From Euglena gracilis (lineage: Eukaryota; Euglenida; Euglenophyceae; Euglenales), in assembly GCA_039621445.1 (NCBI GenBank), contig CP154955.1:45035540-45099539 (forward strand): a DNA stretch of 64,000 nt. Direction: 5' to 3'. The notes beneath the pieces were generated by a model. That model made no database searches. It had not been told where the DNA came from and saw only the letters and a program-made list of their open reading frames with translations. The position numbers were made by a program, and so were the translations under genes. Positions 1 to 41,186 of this stretch are shown here, in pieces. Each line of letters opens with the position of its first letter. The first letter of the stretch is position 1.

Positions 1-1400
1 GGAGCTTCGCGCCGCCCCCCCCCCCCCCCGGGTGGGCCCCTTGGGTTCTATGGGCAGGCAGGGGGGTGGGGCTCCCCCGACTCCACCTTTAGGGGGGTGT
101 GGGTTGGGGTGTGGGTTTTGGGGTGGGTTGTGCGTAGCACACCCCTGGCACCGGGGGCCCGGAAATGGCCATTTGCAAGGGAAATTTGGCTTGGTCGGCA
201 GGCACTAGGTCCAAAACTGGGGGAGTGCCTGCTATTGCCAGGCACCCCACATGAGGCACCCAGGCTTGCGCTTAGTCGGGTGCCTACCCCACGGGGGGGG
301 GGTGGGTGCTAGGGGCAGGCACCCCATAGCACCCGATCCGACCCCCCCCCCGGGGGGGGGTAGGGTTTCGGGGGGTGCCTGCCCCTAGCAGGCACCCCCC
401 TCCGACCCCGGCGCCGAAGGCGCCGGGGGCCCGGAAACGGCCATTTTCAATGAAAATTTTCTGGGTCCGGCCCGGACCCCTATCCCCCCCCCCGGGGGGG
501 GTGTGCCTGCTAGGGGCAGGCACCCTATAGCACCCACCCCCCCCTCCCCCCCCCCCGGTTGGTAAGCACAAGCATGGAGGCACCCCCTCGGGGGGGGGTT
601 GGTAAAAAGAAGCCTGGATTTGGACTTTTTGGGCATTTTTTTGGATACCCGCTGGGTCCGTCTCCCAACCGGCCAGACCCTCCCCAGGGGGGTCCAGCCA
701 GCTTTTCCAGCACCTTTTTCCAGCCCCCCCCCCCCCCCCGGGTCCTTAGGAAACCCCCCCCGGGTCCTTAGGAAACCCCCCCCTCCCCGGGAGGGTGACT
801 TTTTTTTTCCAGAGTGGCTGACTAGTTTTTGGCTTGTGGGAGTCGGCATGAAACCACCAAAGTGGCAAGGCGCCGATCATTTTGACCATTTATTTCACAT
901 TCGTGCTCAATTTCCCCCTGGATCAGTGGATCCCACCACTGGGGGTGTAGCCAGAAAAAAATGAATGACTGACTGGTTCGTGGAAGAGTGCATGCGAAGG
1001 CCCCCTCCCCCCTTGGGAGTTGGTAACTAATTTTATGTTTGAGGATTTGGAATGTACCAAAAAAGAGTTGGTATTATCCAACAAAATCAACCCACGACGC
1101 CGTGCTGGGCAGAGATGAAATCTTTGAATGCCAATTGACAACGAAACAAGAGCTCGAGGCCGCTCCTCATTGGCAGTGGTCAACCGCATGGGATGCAGGC
1201 TTCTTTTTAAGCCAGCGGACCCCCCCCGGGGGGGTCCCGCGCCGGAGGCGCCAAATTTTTTTGAAAATTGCCTTTAACGGGCCTGATTTTGGGGGGGGGC
1301 CCCCCCCCCACCCCGGGGGGTCCCACCCTGGGTAGGTGGGGGGGGACCCCCCGGGGGTCTTAAAAAGAAGCCTGATGGGATGGTTGCCCCTCAATGCTGG
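1..1400. repeat. Poly-C/poly-G rich repeat region with GGCGCC hairpin
   Basis: No exon seen. Dense runs of 8-15 C or G alternate with short unique stretches. A perfect 10-bp-stem hairpin lies at 406-428 (loop GAA). Segments such as 600-790 (ggatacccgctgggtcc, cttaggaaac) recur at about 2690-2830 and 62900-63060. Confidence 0.6.
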
Positions 1401-1576
1401 TGATCAGGCAGCCTAGGGCGTCACAGAGCCCCTTCCCCCCCAAGAGCCCGAGGACTCTTTGGTCTTTCTGCCATTTTTGGGTGGGGGGAGCCACCCGGCT
1501 TCCGGGCGGGTCGGGCCCCCCGCCCCCGCCGTCCCTCTCCCCGCGTTCAGCCGGCGGGTCCGGGGGCCGTCATACC

Positions 1577-15798
<14,222 letters not shown>

Positions 15799-16808
15799 GT
15801 GTCCGTGCCCCCGCTGCGGGCGGCGCTGCCCTGCCTGGTCAGGGGCGACCTGTGTCTGCCTCGGACCGCTGATATTATTTTTTCTGCTGTGTTTTCATTT
15901 TTATTTTTGCCTGTATCCGGAAGTTTTTTTTAAATCAACGGATGTGTTCGCCAACGGTCTGTGGTGGCAAAAACGACTCAGTTTCCAGAAAACAAGAAAA
16001 CAAGAAGTTTCTTTGGATTTTGTTATGGTAGTTGCTGAATTGTTTTTACATTTTTTTTTTTAGACACTGAAGGTCGAGTTGAGGATTGCAATGGTCGGCT
16101 TCGCACCTCGTAACACCCCAAGATGTTTAAGTATCGACCCCAAGGCAGTGGTGCACGGATGCCATTTTTTTGAATACACAGAACCCTCTCCCAAACCTTC
16201 TTTTGTTGCAGCAGTTGCAGGGCGGAAGGGTGAGACAGAAGAAGGGTGAAAGACACCCATACCGACAGATGTGGAGATGCTTTCATTTTTCACCATGCCG
16301 TCATGTGTAAGCAACCCCCCCCCCCCCGTCATTAGTGGGCATCAGAAAGCCCTTCTCTTGCGACGTTTTCAGGGCAAATATTTTCGAAATTATACTTGTA
16401 ACTGGGCGTAAGCAGGTTGCCCAGTGGCTTTTTTTGTGAGAGTCACAAGGACGGGGGTATCGATATTTACCGACGATCCGGCCCGCCAGCCAGCAGCCGT
16501 TTCCCGCCAGACCCCTGCACGCCACGCAAGGATGATAACATGGCCACTGACCCTTTGGATTTTTGAAAGTGCCGAAACCTCCCAGTTTGGACCAACAAGG
16601 ATCAAGAATAGAAAACAGTTAAAATTTGAGTTGGATTCAATTCAAAATAAATTATCTGCATTTTCCTATGTTTTGCCGGCTGGCCATCTTAAGGCACATG
16701 TGTCAGCAGGGGGAGGGGTCAGCATTGCCAAACATGGGACAAACCCTCATCCATTCCTGTCATCCTAGTCACCCTTGCCCACAGGCCTTTGTTGGTGGTG
16801 CGTGACAT

Positions 16809-16907
16809 ATGGGCGGCTTTCGTGCGGTGCTTGTCCTGGCAGTGGCTTGCCTACAGTCGTGGACACCGCCTGCCCACTCCCTGCCCAGCAGCCTCCCCAA
16901 GGGCTGA
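16809..16907 (+). CDS. Copy B exon 1: signal peptide
   Basis: ATG at 16809 gives MGGFRAVLVLAVACLQSWTP then PAHSLPSSLPKG and a TGA at 16905-16907. It matches copy A exon 1 residue for residue through PPAHSLPS. The exon probably ended near 16903: ggctgaatgg, the start of a repeat also seen at 30934, abuts it. A second signal peptide here argues that A and B are separate genes rather than repeats in one protein. Confidence 0.55.
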   Translation: MGGFRAVLVLAVACLQSWTPPAHSLPSSLPKG

Positions 16908-18168
16908 ATGGAAGTCCCCGAAACCCTATGGGTAGTGCTGGGCGTCAACTCCCCCCCCCCACCTTCCAGCTTTCCAGCTGGGGGGTCCGACCCATACCAT
17001 TGCTTCAGCTGTTTCTGACCCCCCCACCCGCCGGGGGGTTGACAGACTGGCTTTTTTGGACTGACTGACTGGTTTTGGTACCAGACGCTGGTTGGCAGAA
17101 TCGGCCGAAGGTGGCCACCCGGCGCTGAAAGAGCCGTAGTTTTTTTTCAAATTCTTTTGGCCACCATCTATTGTTTTTAGGCCATTTTTGGCCGAGTGAC
17201 CAGAGTAACCGACCCTTGGGGAGGGGGGAGGGCAGGAAGTAGGTGACTGCTCTTTGAAAGTGACTTACTTTTTTTTTGAAAGTGGAAAGTGCCCCCCCCC
17301 CCTATAGGTCGGTCAGCAATGGTATGGCCCGACCACCCTCCGCCTGCCCTGATATCGAACCTTGTCCAACCTCCACCTACGGAAAACTGTGATACCCGAG
17401 ACCTTGTCGGGGTTTCGCCCAAGAAACCCTCGGCGTCTCTGGTCCTGGCCCACCTGGTTGGTGACATTGTTCGGGGGTGTCCCAGGAAATTGCCTGCAGT
17501 CGCTTCCATCTCGCTTAGGTATCCTCCAGCGTCGAGCATTGGCAGAACGTGTTTTCCCTCGGCCCTTTTCTACAGCCTAAGGCATCGGGTGGGAATTGGA
17601 AAGGCCATCTGTCATTTTCAAATGGTTTTCGTGCAAGCCTCTTTGTTCTTTTGCAGAAGTAGAAGTGACGAACGATTGCGTGGGGGGATATGTGTGGGGA
17701 CTGTTTCTCTGGATCTGGATTAGTGTTATTGTGTGTAGTGGATTAGTGTAAATAATGGGGTTGATGACAGACTGACTACATAAGAGCCCGCTGTCCCTTC
17801 CCTGGAGGCCAGAGTTGCTGACAGTGTTCCATCCAGCGCTGTTTATGGGCTGCTTTCAGAGATACCCACCTTGATGGACTGGATATTCCATTCCTGGGTG
17901 GAAAGGTCTGAGGTGTCATCGTGACGTGAATCACAATTTTTTTGGGATATGCCAGTTTGGATTGCCTTGGACATTGCCGCGCAAAATATCATGACAAACA
18001 ATCCCCGATGAAAAAAGATATGTTCATGACAGTGCCCCATGAAAATCAAAATCTTTAAGTAACATCTTGCAAACAGTGCAATTTTCACAATTTCACCAAA
18101 ATTACCCAAAAACACCACCCGCCCCAACTGGCCTCCCTCCCCGGGAGGGACGCCAGCCTGGGCCACAG

Positions 18169-18324
18169 CGCTGCCTGCACGTCAACCCGGCGGCCTACGG
18201 GGTCCTGCCTGTGAACCAGAACACCGCCGACCTCGACGGCCACATCGCCTTCGCCCTCATCTCAACATGGCAGCCTTTGGTCTGCCTCAAGGACCCCAGT
18301 GACCCGATGTGCGACAACCCCGAG
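18169..18324 (+). CDS. Copy B exon 2 (HVNPA module)
   Basis: 156 nt after ggccacag; encodes RCLHVNPAAYGVLPVNQNTA and ends DPMCDNPE before gtcagt. Substitutions relative to copy A are mostly at third positions or conservative. Confidence 0.65.
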
Positions 18325-18528
18325 GTCAGTGCCTCCCCTCCACCCACTGCGTGTTTGAGATGCTGGATGCCTTCATGCAAGTGCTTATCACTCGCAACAA
18401 TTACCAGTGGCTTTCTGTAGCAGATTTATGGGAAGTCCCACATTATGGAAGCCATGCAGCACCATTGGCATGCATCGAGCATCCCTCCAGCCCAGACCTC
18501 TCTTCTGGGACTTGTTTTTCTCTCCCAG

Positions 18529-18622
18529 GTGTTTACACCACCAGACAAACTTGCTGTTACCCAGCCCGTTCCCGGCTATTGTCGCCCTGAGCAAATGACC
18601 ACAGATGGACAGTTGTGTGACC
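18529..18622 (+). CDS. Copy B exon 3 (PPDKLAVTQP module)
   Basis: Starts after ctcccag with VFTPPDKLAVTQPVPGYC and ends phase 1 before GTATGC. The phase equals copy A exon 3 although the exon is 18 nt longer. Confidence 0.6.
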
Positions 18623-18706
18623 GTATGCTGCATAGTGGGCCTTTCTGTTGAATGCCTTTTTGGACCCATTGAGCGCTGTGGCGTTTCTTTCCCACCGGCA
18701 ATGGCG

Positions 18707-18931
18707 GGCACTGGAAGCACCTCCAAGGGTTCTGCCCAAATTTTTCATCTGCCTCACTCCTTCACCACTGGGAAATTCTGCAGAGAGGCCCCGCCTGCCC
18801 TCACATGGATATATATGGAGGGCACTGGAAGCACCTCCAAGGGTTCTGCCCAAATTTTTCATCTGCCTCACTCCTTCACCACTGGGAAATTCTGCAGAGA
18901 GGCCCCGCCTGCCCTCACATGGATATACAGG
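18707..18931 (+). repeat. 114-bp perfect tandem duplication
   Basis: ggcactggaagcacctccaa starts at 18707 and again at 18821 with no visible change over ~110 bp. It lies in copy B intron 3 and is followed by tacagggtgcacaaaaattc, similar to a Tc1-type terminus. Confidence 0.9.
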
Positions 18932-19136
18932 GTGCACAAAAATTCTGGTTGACATAAATTTTGGTAAAGTACCCAAAATTTACCATAATTTTGTTTTACC
19001 TTCATTTCGACCAGTGCCGGTTTCCAGACCCTCTTCTGTAAGCCTCAGCCCAAAAAGACAAAAAAGCCTGGGAAATGGTCAAAAATGCCCGAAAATAACA
19101 AAATTGCACAAACGCTGGCAAATATTGACTCTTGAT

Positions 19137-19586
19137 CAGGGGGGGGGAAATGCAACTTGCATAATTTGCATTTTTTGCATAATCAGGTTTTCCCGAAATT
19201 TGCATTTTTTTGCATTTTTTTGCATTTTTTTGCATAAAATATTTTTCCCTGGAAAATTTTTTTGTAGTTGGTTGCCGTATGTTTGGATTTTTTTGCATTT
19301 TTTTTGCATTTTTTACATAAAATATTTTGCCCTTGAAAAAAATTGTGTAGTTGGTTGGCATATATTTGGATTTTTTTTGCATTTTTTTGCGTTTTTTTTG
19401 CATAAAATATTTTGCCCTAGAAATTTTTTTTGATTTTAGGCAGCAAAGCTCTGTCATATTCCAGCTTTTTCTCAAGGTTTTCATGCAAGTTGCATTTTTT
19501 GCATTTTTTTGCATTTTTTTGCATTTTTTTTGCATTTTTTTGACTTGCATAATTTGAAGGGCCAAGTTGCATTTCCCCCCCCCCTG
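19137..19586. mobile_element. hAT-like fold-back MITE, 450 bp
   Basis: Ends cagggggggggaaatgcaac and its inverse gttgcatttccc...cctg. Flanked by perfect 8-bp direct repeats CTCTTGAT (19129-19136 and 19587-19594). The interior is made of tttttttgcat tracts. CAGGG termini and 8-bp duplications are hallmarks of hAT elements. Confidence 0.8.
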
Positions 19587-19845
19587 CTCTTGATGGCATT
19601 TTTGAGGCAAACATTGCCAGTGTTTCAATTTACTCAATGAAAACTATTTGCAACACACTGCAAAAAAGTGTTAAGAAGTGGTTGAATACCGAATTTTACC
19701 AAAATTTGTTTCCCTAATCAAACTTTTGCCAAAAGATTTTTACTGCAATTTTTTGCCGTAATTTTTGTCTACCTTGCACGTTGTCCCCCTGATTAGCACG
19801 GGAGCCCCGGGGAGGGCACTGGGAGGGGAGCAAGGCCGGGATCAG

Positions 19846-19946
19846 GGCCCAACTGTTGCTGGAGGTGGACCCCCATTTCGGCCAGTACGGCAAGTGCAAC
19901 ATCTGTCGGCGGGGCCACCCACAGGGCCTGCCGCACCGCCTCCCTC
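19846..19946 (+). CDS. Copy B exon 4 (VDPHFGQYGKCNIC module)
   Basis: Encodes QLLLEVDPHFGQYGKCNICR followed by RGHPQG; one codon shorter than copy A. The downstream donor is weak and exon 5 follows almost at once. Confidence 0.55.
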
Positions 19947-19967
19947 GTCCCCTCATAGCTCATAGGG

Positions 19968-20098
19968 CTTGTGCTTGGGGTGGGCCCCGTCAAACCCTGG
20001 CTGGGACCCGTTTAACCCCACCCGCACCTGTGTCGACGGCGAGTACATCTGCAATTGCGACCCGTGGTACGCGACATCAACCACTCTGGGGCACCCTG
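19968..20098 (+). CDS. Copy B exon 5 (RTCVDGEYICNC module)
   Basis: Encodes NPTRTCVDGEYICNCDPWY and ends HPG before GTGTGC, parallel to copy A. The start is approximate. Confidence 0.55.
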
Positions 20099-20370
20099 GT
20101 GTGCACCTGTCCCTGTGGCACCCCACCTCCATGCCTCTCCCATCCTTGCGGCCCTCCACACCCGTCACTCAGATTCCTCTCGTTGGTTTGACTGTCTCCG
20201 TTCTGCAATCCTGCCCCAACCTGCAAAGCCAGTGCCCAAGTACTTGAACCATGAAGTTTTATTTGAGAGTTTTCTTTCCTCTCTGAATCTCTCCCTTTCA
20301 TGCGTTGCACATCTGCTCTCTGAGGCCAGCTTCTCGCCGCATTGTGGGGCCTCGCTGTGGACGGCCGCAG

Positions 20371-20511
20371 CCTCCGGAGGGCTGCCGCGGCGGACCGCGG
20401 AGTGCCCCGCGCTGGTCGGGCGGAGAACCATGCGGCCCGACGAGCAGGACTCCTGCAACGCCTCCCTGACGATTGTGGACTGCTGGTGGATCAACATGGT
20501 GGCAAAGATAG
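20371..20511 (+). CDS. Copy B exon 6 (CNASLTIVDCWW module)
   Basis: After ggccgcag; encodes LPRRTAECPALVGRR and then DSCNASLTIVDCWWINMVAK. Start and end phases fit exons 5 and 7. Donor GTGTGC. Confidence 0.6.
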
Positions 20512-22892
20512 GTGTGCGGCCGAGCAGGGGCACCGTTGGTGTGAGGTTGGATGCATCTGTGGTGCGCCGTGCATCCCTTTCTGTCTGTCTCATGTCGCTT
20601 TCTGCCGGCACACAATGCAAATGAGTGAGAAGGTGCCCTGCCCATGTGACCCCAAGTCATTCGTCTTTTGAACATGCGCAACTCTTTGCTGTGTTTTTGT
20701 CAGGTGACGAAGTGCGTGGTCTCAACTGAACGTAGGCGTTTATAGTGCTCTCTGCAATTCCTGACAGTATTCTGCTGTTCATGACCTTTTCATCTCTCGA
20801 CTGCAGAGACATAAAGAGGAAATGAATTCTTGCAGATTGTTCTTTGGTGTGGCTCAAATTGGCTGAGCAAGGGAATTATTGGAACAACCTGTGCCCCCGG
20901 GTTTTTTTTTTTGTGGCAAAAGAGGCCCAACTGGAACTCCATCCCTGATCCCTCGCTCTATTCCTACCTTTATTCCCAGCCTCATCCCCTACGCTTGCCC
21001 AATTGGAAAATTGCGTACGCACCATCCAACCTGTGGTAACCTTCGATGCGGTCGACCTGATGCAACCCACTCAGGGTTTCTCAGCCAGGGACCATTCGGA
21101 GAGGAGGGTTGCCTGGGACACGGCAGCTTTGGCTGTTGGCCTAAAAAAAATAGAACGGGAACACCAGAGATTTGGTGGGTGGATGGGTGGAGGTCAAACT
21201 CCCATCCTGATGGGTGGGAGGGTTGACCCCCACAGAACTCCCCTATCCATCCCTTCCCCCTTTCCAGAGATGTCCACTAGGTCAATTTTTCATTTGGTGC
21301 TTTCGGTGCGGACGGGAACATTTCCTTGCACCGTGGTGGGCAGGGCAGATCCGATCGCGATGACTCGTATGTTGTGCATAGAACAAAAGTTAAAATGTGA
21401 GAAATGGTTGGATCGTTGGCTATTCTGGCCCTGCAATTTTATCAGTTTTGCAGCAAACAAGGGCCCTCCTGAAATCAGGTCTAAATTAGACCTGAATTTG
21501 GGCCGATTTCAAGCCTAACCTGCCAACTTTGGACTTAACCCTAACCGTGATCCTTTTGTGAACGCTGTCGACATCCTAACCTGCTCCTAAAACACCTAAA
21601 AAGCGCCATTGAACCTCCCAGCAGCTTGCATTTAAGAAAACCCTCTCGTTTGAGTACGGGCCCCCCGGGCAGGCATTATTTTGTTAAAGCGAAAATTTTC
21701 ACAATTTTTAAAGGGTTTTCAAGCTGTTTTTTATGTATTTTTTTTGAAGGCTTTTCAAGGCATTTCTAAAATTGTAAGAAATTTAAAGGAGACTTCTTTC
21801 CAAAGGTCTCAAATAGCCATCTGGGCATTGGACCAACGTCGGGCCAGGTTGAAAATCAAAGCGTTAAAAAGTTTTGGGTGGATAGACAATTTTCCAGCTA
21901 TGCCACAAATATTTTTTCCCCCAGAGTCGGCCTGTTTTTTTCCAAGATTTTGCGACTTCTTTTTTGCTTAAAGTTCGATAATTTTCCCGAACTAATTGTT
22001 TATTTATGGTTTTTAAACGTTTTTTTGAGGGTTTTGAAGGCATCTTGGTCAGAAGTTCTAAGGCGATTTTTTCAAACGTTTTTTTTTTTTCAGGTGGGGG
22101 AGGGCAATTTTTAAAGGCTGCTAAATAAAATTGTGAGAAAATTAAACGCTGTAACACTGTGAGAGAACGACGGGTGCCAGTTTGCAAAACAAATTCCGCG
22201 ACAAACAAAACAACTTCCAAGGTGGCACCTGTTTTCTCAAAAAAAACACACTAAGAAATCAAAAACTCAGCCTGCACGTCTCGGTCGAACGACATTTCAA
22301 GACAGGCATCGGGCCAGATACTTTTTTTTTCAAAGGTGACCCGGGAGGGGATGGGGAGTGGGGGGGTTCGCCGGGCCGAGTCCCCCCCTCCCCCCCCCCC
22401 CCCCAGGGGTTGGGTGGGTCTCGATCCCCCCCCCCCTTGGGTCCTAAATAAACCCTCTGCATCGGCAGATGGGGCAGAGGGCAAAAAGGCAAATCGACCG
22501 ACAGTGACAAACTCCGCAGAGGCGCCATGTCGCTCGTTTGGCCCAGTTGGGGCGGTCATGGTGGAGAGGTGCTGTGCACCACTCCTTTTGAAGGATGTAT
22601 CTTGACGAAGTGCAGCTGCCATGAGCAGGCAGGGGAGGCACTTCGGATTCCCGAGAGGTGTAAAGGTTTGCGTGGGTGGTCTCCAGCCCCCCCCCCCCCC
22701 CCGATGCCTGGTGTCGAAGGCTCTCGGGACCCGGGAATGCCAATGTTACTGACAGACTGAGATTTTCTTGTGTCTGCCGGGACCCAAAACTCACCCGCCA
22801 GGCGTGGGAATGGGACAGGGAACCCAGTGCAGACACTCGCGCAGTGCGCAGTGCATCACTCTCTCGCCAAACGATCTCGTGCCCCTCTGCAG

Positions 22893-23055
22893 GCGGCAGC
22901 TGGTACACCACCACTGCCCCGGGCCTCTGCAACGCCACCACAGCCATCCCCTGCACGTGGCGGCTGCGGGCGGTGCTGCACCGCGTGTCCAAGGCGTGTG
23001 CCGACGAGGTCGTTTACGGGGCGTTGGAGGAGGCCTTCCCCGCGTGCTTCCGCAG
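22893..23055 (+). CDS. Copy B exon 7 (GGSWYTTT module)
   Basis: 163 nt after cctctgcag; encodes GGSWYTTTAPGLCNATT, CTWRLRAVLHRVSKACADE and ends CFRR before gtgttt. It is the closest match to copy A exon 7. Confidence 0.65.
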
Positions 23056-23213
23056 GTGTTTGAGTCCGCCAGACAATCACAGTATTGAATTCCGCCTGCC
23101 AGTCACCCCCAGGAAGGCGAATTGCTGAGGTGGAAGACCAAGCCCAGCCAGTTTTTTGGGGGGGCTCTACAAACGTCCGACAACCTCCCACTTCGCGATA
23201 ACGTACCAAATCC

Positions 23214-23502
23214 GGCAGCCATCTTCTAAATGGCCCCCCTGAGGGGGGGGGGGCCATGTAGATGATCCAGGGGGTCAAAATAGTTTTTTTGCGTTAATGA
23301 TGGAATAGGGTTAGGTGCGCGATTTAGGGTTAGGGTTAGGCCTAACTTATAGACGGGTGTTAGGTGTACAAGTTAGGCCTAACCCTAAGCCTAAGTCGCG
23401 CACCTAACCCTATTCCATCATTAACGCAAAAAACATGGCCCCCCCCCCTGGATCTTCTACATGGCCCCCCCGAGGGGGGGGGCCATTTAGAAGATGGCTG
23501 CC
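23214..23502. mobile_element. Palindromic fold-back element with telomere-like core
   Basis: Nearly perfect inverted arms: ggcagccatcttctaaatgg at the left, its complement at the right. Near the centre lie tttagggttagggttagg and its inverse. Flanked by 8-bp duplications CCAAATCC (23206-23213, 23503-23510). Confidence 0.85.
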
Positions 23503-23790
23503 CCAAATCCTACCCCCCCATCACCGCTGTGAAGCAACGTCGCCAGGCGTTTCCAGGGCGATTTTGCCACAGCTCTTCGTGGGGTTGAAGCACACGCACT
23601 GAACGCCCGGGTGTTGTCCCCTGCCACAATGTCGGTAAGATTCCAGACGAGTTGTCAGAAAAAACTTAGATTTTCACCCAAATTCTCCTTTGCGGTACAA
23701 AAAAAAACGAGTGCCATTTTGGACAGACACCGAGAACAGGTGTTTTTGGGGGACTGTGCGCGCGAGAGCCATTGTCGCCTCCCTGCGCAG

Positions 23791-24387
23791 CTGTGGCGTG
23801 CGCAACACAACGTCGCTGTGCTGGACCAGGGATTCCTGCAGCTGGAGGGGATCCCATCCCCCCTCCCCTGGGGGCAGGGTGCCCAGCCCACTCTTTTTTT
23901 TCCAGCCTCAACCCCCCGGCTTCCGCAGAAAAAAAGTTGTTGCAAGCTCTGCACAACCAAATTTTGTCAGTGTAGGTCGCCATTTTTTGTTGAAGCAGAG
24001 AAAACGGTGAAAGATTGGTGTTTCTGCGGCTTCTTTGATGTTTTGCCTCAAAGTCTGCTTAAAAATCTCAAACCTCAAAAAATTATCCCAGCCGGATTTT
24101 CTTTTTTTTTGCAGTTTGGGGGGCATTAGCCGAGCCCAGCCCCTGACCCCTGGAGGGTTCCACCGACATTTTTTTCTCGCCAACCACGTGGACCCCCTTC
24201 CCCCGGGGGTCCTCAAGAAATCCCCTGTGCTGGATCCGGTGCTTCATGGCGGCCACGCTGGGGCCGGAAGCGGCGTATAGCGACGTCACCGGTGGACTGC
24301 CGCTGCCGGTGCTGCGGGACATCTGGCGGCGGCCGTTCCGCCCCGTGTCGGCCGGCGGCTGCCCCCGCCTGCCGGCCCAGGCCGATG
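23791..24387 (+). pseudogene. Copy B exon 8, interrupted by a hAT-like MITE
   Basis: The left part (23791-23826) encodes CGVRNTTSLCW. After the 401-bp element at 23827-24227, the right part (24228-24387) resumes at WIRCFMAATLGPEAAYSD and ends GGCPRLPAQADG. The duplicated 8-mer TGCTGGAC / TGCTGGAT marks the insertion inside codons that are contiguous in copies A and C. Confidence 0.65.
23827..24227. mobile_element. hAT-like MITE inside copy B exon 8
   Basis: Begins cagggattcc (with one extra c) and ends aaatcccctg. 8-bp duplications TGCTGGAC / TGCTGGAT at 23819-23826 and 24228-24235. The interior shares gggggtcctcaagaaa with repeats elsewhere in the window. Confidence 0.7.
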
Positions 24388-25609
24388 GCCGTACTGCCGA
24401 TATGGAGGGTGCAGGGTTTCCTGCACAGGAAGGTTCCGTTATTTTGGTGGACAATTGATGCGTCCATCTGTTGTCCTGATGCCTTTTTTGTTTGTTATTA
24501 TTTCCTTGGTCGCCTTCAATGCAGCAGCACGGGATTGCTTATTTTCCAAGCCAAAGCTGCCTGATCAACCTCCCCAGGGTATGACAGCAGTTTGTTTCCG
24601 GAGAAGCCACAGAGTGCAAGTTCGGCACAACACCACCACACTTTAATGCACATTATGATAACACAACACAACAAAATCATTCCATAACAACAACCACACA
24701 CACACACACACGCACACACACACACACACACACACACGCACTTTGATAGTTCTCTGTAGATCCTCTTCTCCAATCGCTTCTCATATGCACATATATTTCT
24801 TAGGCGGCGTAAGTTGCTCAAAAGTTGTGGGATGTTTGAAACGGAGGAGTTGCGGAAAGGCGCTTCCACAAAATGCCCATGAGGTTTTATGGACTTTGGC
24901 AATTTAACGCCCATTTTGGCTGGTGTTTGGCTCACTGTAAAGAAACCCAAACTGTGAAAATGAATCAGGTAATTTTTCCAAGAACTGGCCAACATTAACA
25001 AAACCCCTTTATCCAGAGTTAGAGAAAACGAAACGGAGTGCTGCAGGTTTCTGTTCAGGCGCAACAGCAAATCCCCCCGTGAAGGGGGAAGAATGAACAA
25101 TGACGAGCACTGAAGCAGGAAAACAGGCATTCCGCTTCAAAGCTAGCACGTCTGAAGTGCAAAAGACAGGTAAAATAACAAGAAGCGATATCATAAAAAA
25201 AAGCATGGCATTCATGAAAATTGATTTTTCAGGGAGATTGCAACGGACGCATACATCAAGGAATAAAATATAATTTATTAATCTGAAGAATACACATTAA
25301 AAAGGTGATAGAAACACGGCTATGTGGACAGTCAAAAAATGGCAACAAAGCTCTGGTTGTGACGACCACCCCCAGGTTCGAGTTTAGCGTTGTACCAACA
25401 TTACTGACAACTTACCAAAACAGTGTTTCTACTTTCAGCTTTCAGATGTCAATGATGAAATCAGGAATCAACTCAAAATCGAGTCAAAACAAACAGCAGG
25501 GAGAAGTCAGATGGCCATATGTCTGGGTGGGGTCCCTGCCTGTCTCCGCACATCTTGCCCCCAGCTGCTCCACGTCCCGGCACATGGCCAGTGACTCCTG
25601 ACGCCCCAC
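24388..25609. other. Between copy B and copy C
   Basis: A short (CA)n stretch at 24693-24738 and otherwise unique, AT-richer sequence. No exon supported. Confidence 0.4.

Positions 25610-41186
<15,577 letters not shown>

Larger units (their letters stand above)
16809..24387 (+). pseudogene. Gene copy B: tandem duplicate of the cysteine-rich gene, probably broken
   Basis: Same exon series as copy A: 16809-~16903, 18169-18324, 18529-18622, 19846-19946, ~19968-20098, 20371-20511, 22893-23055 and 23791-23826 plus 24228-24387. Exons 2 and 7 match copy A in length. Signs of decay: exon 8 is split by a 401-bp hAT-like MITE flanked by an 8-bp duplication, exon 1 runs into a repeat carrying an in-frame TGA, and only about 20 bp separates the putative exons 4 and 5, too little for an intron. 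No oxidase exons follow. It could still make a transcript if the MITE is spliced out, but no GT sits at its left edge. Confidence 0.55.

Noticed and set aside
23281-23400. TTAGGG repeats as a true telomere
   Set aside because: Only a few units, inverted within a 289-bp element with target duplications, and genes continue on both sides.
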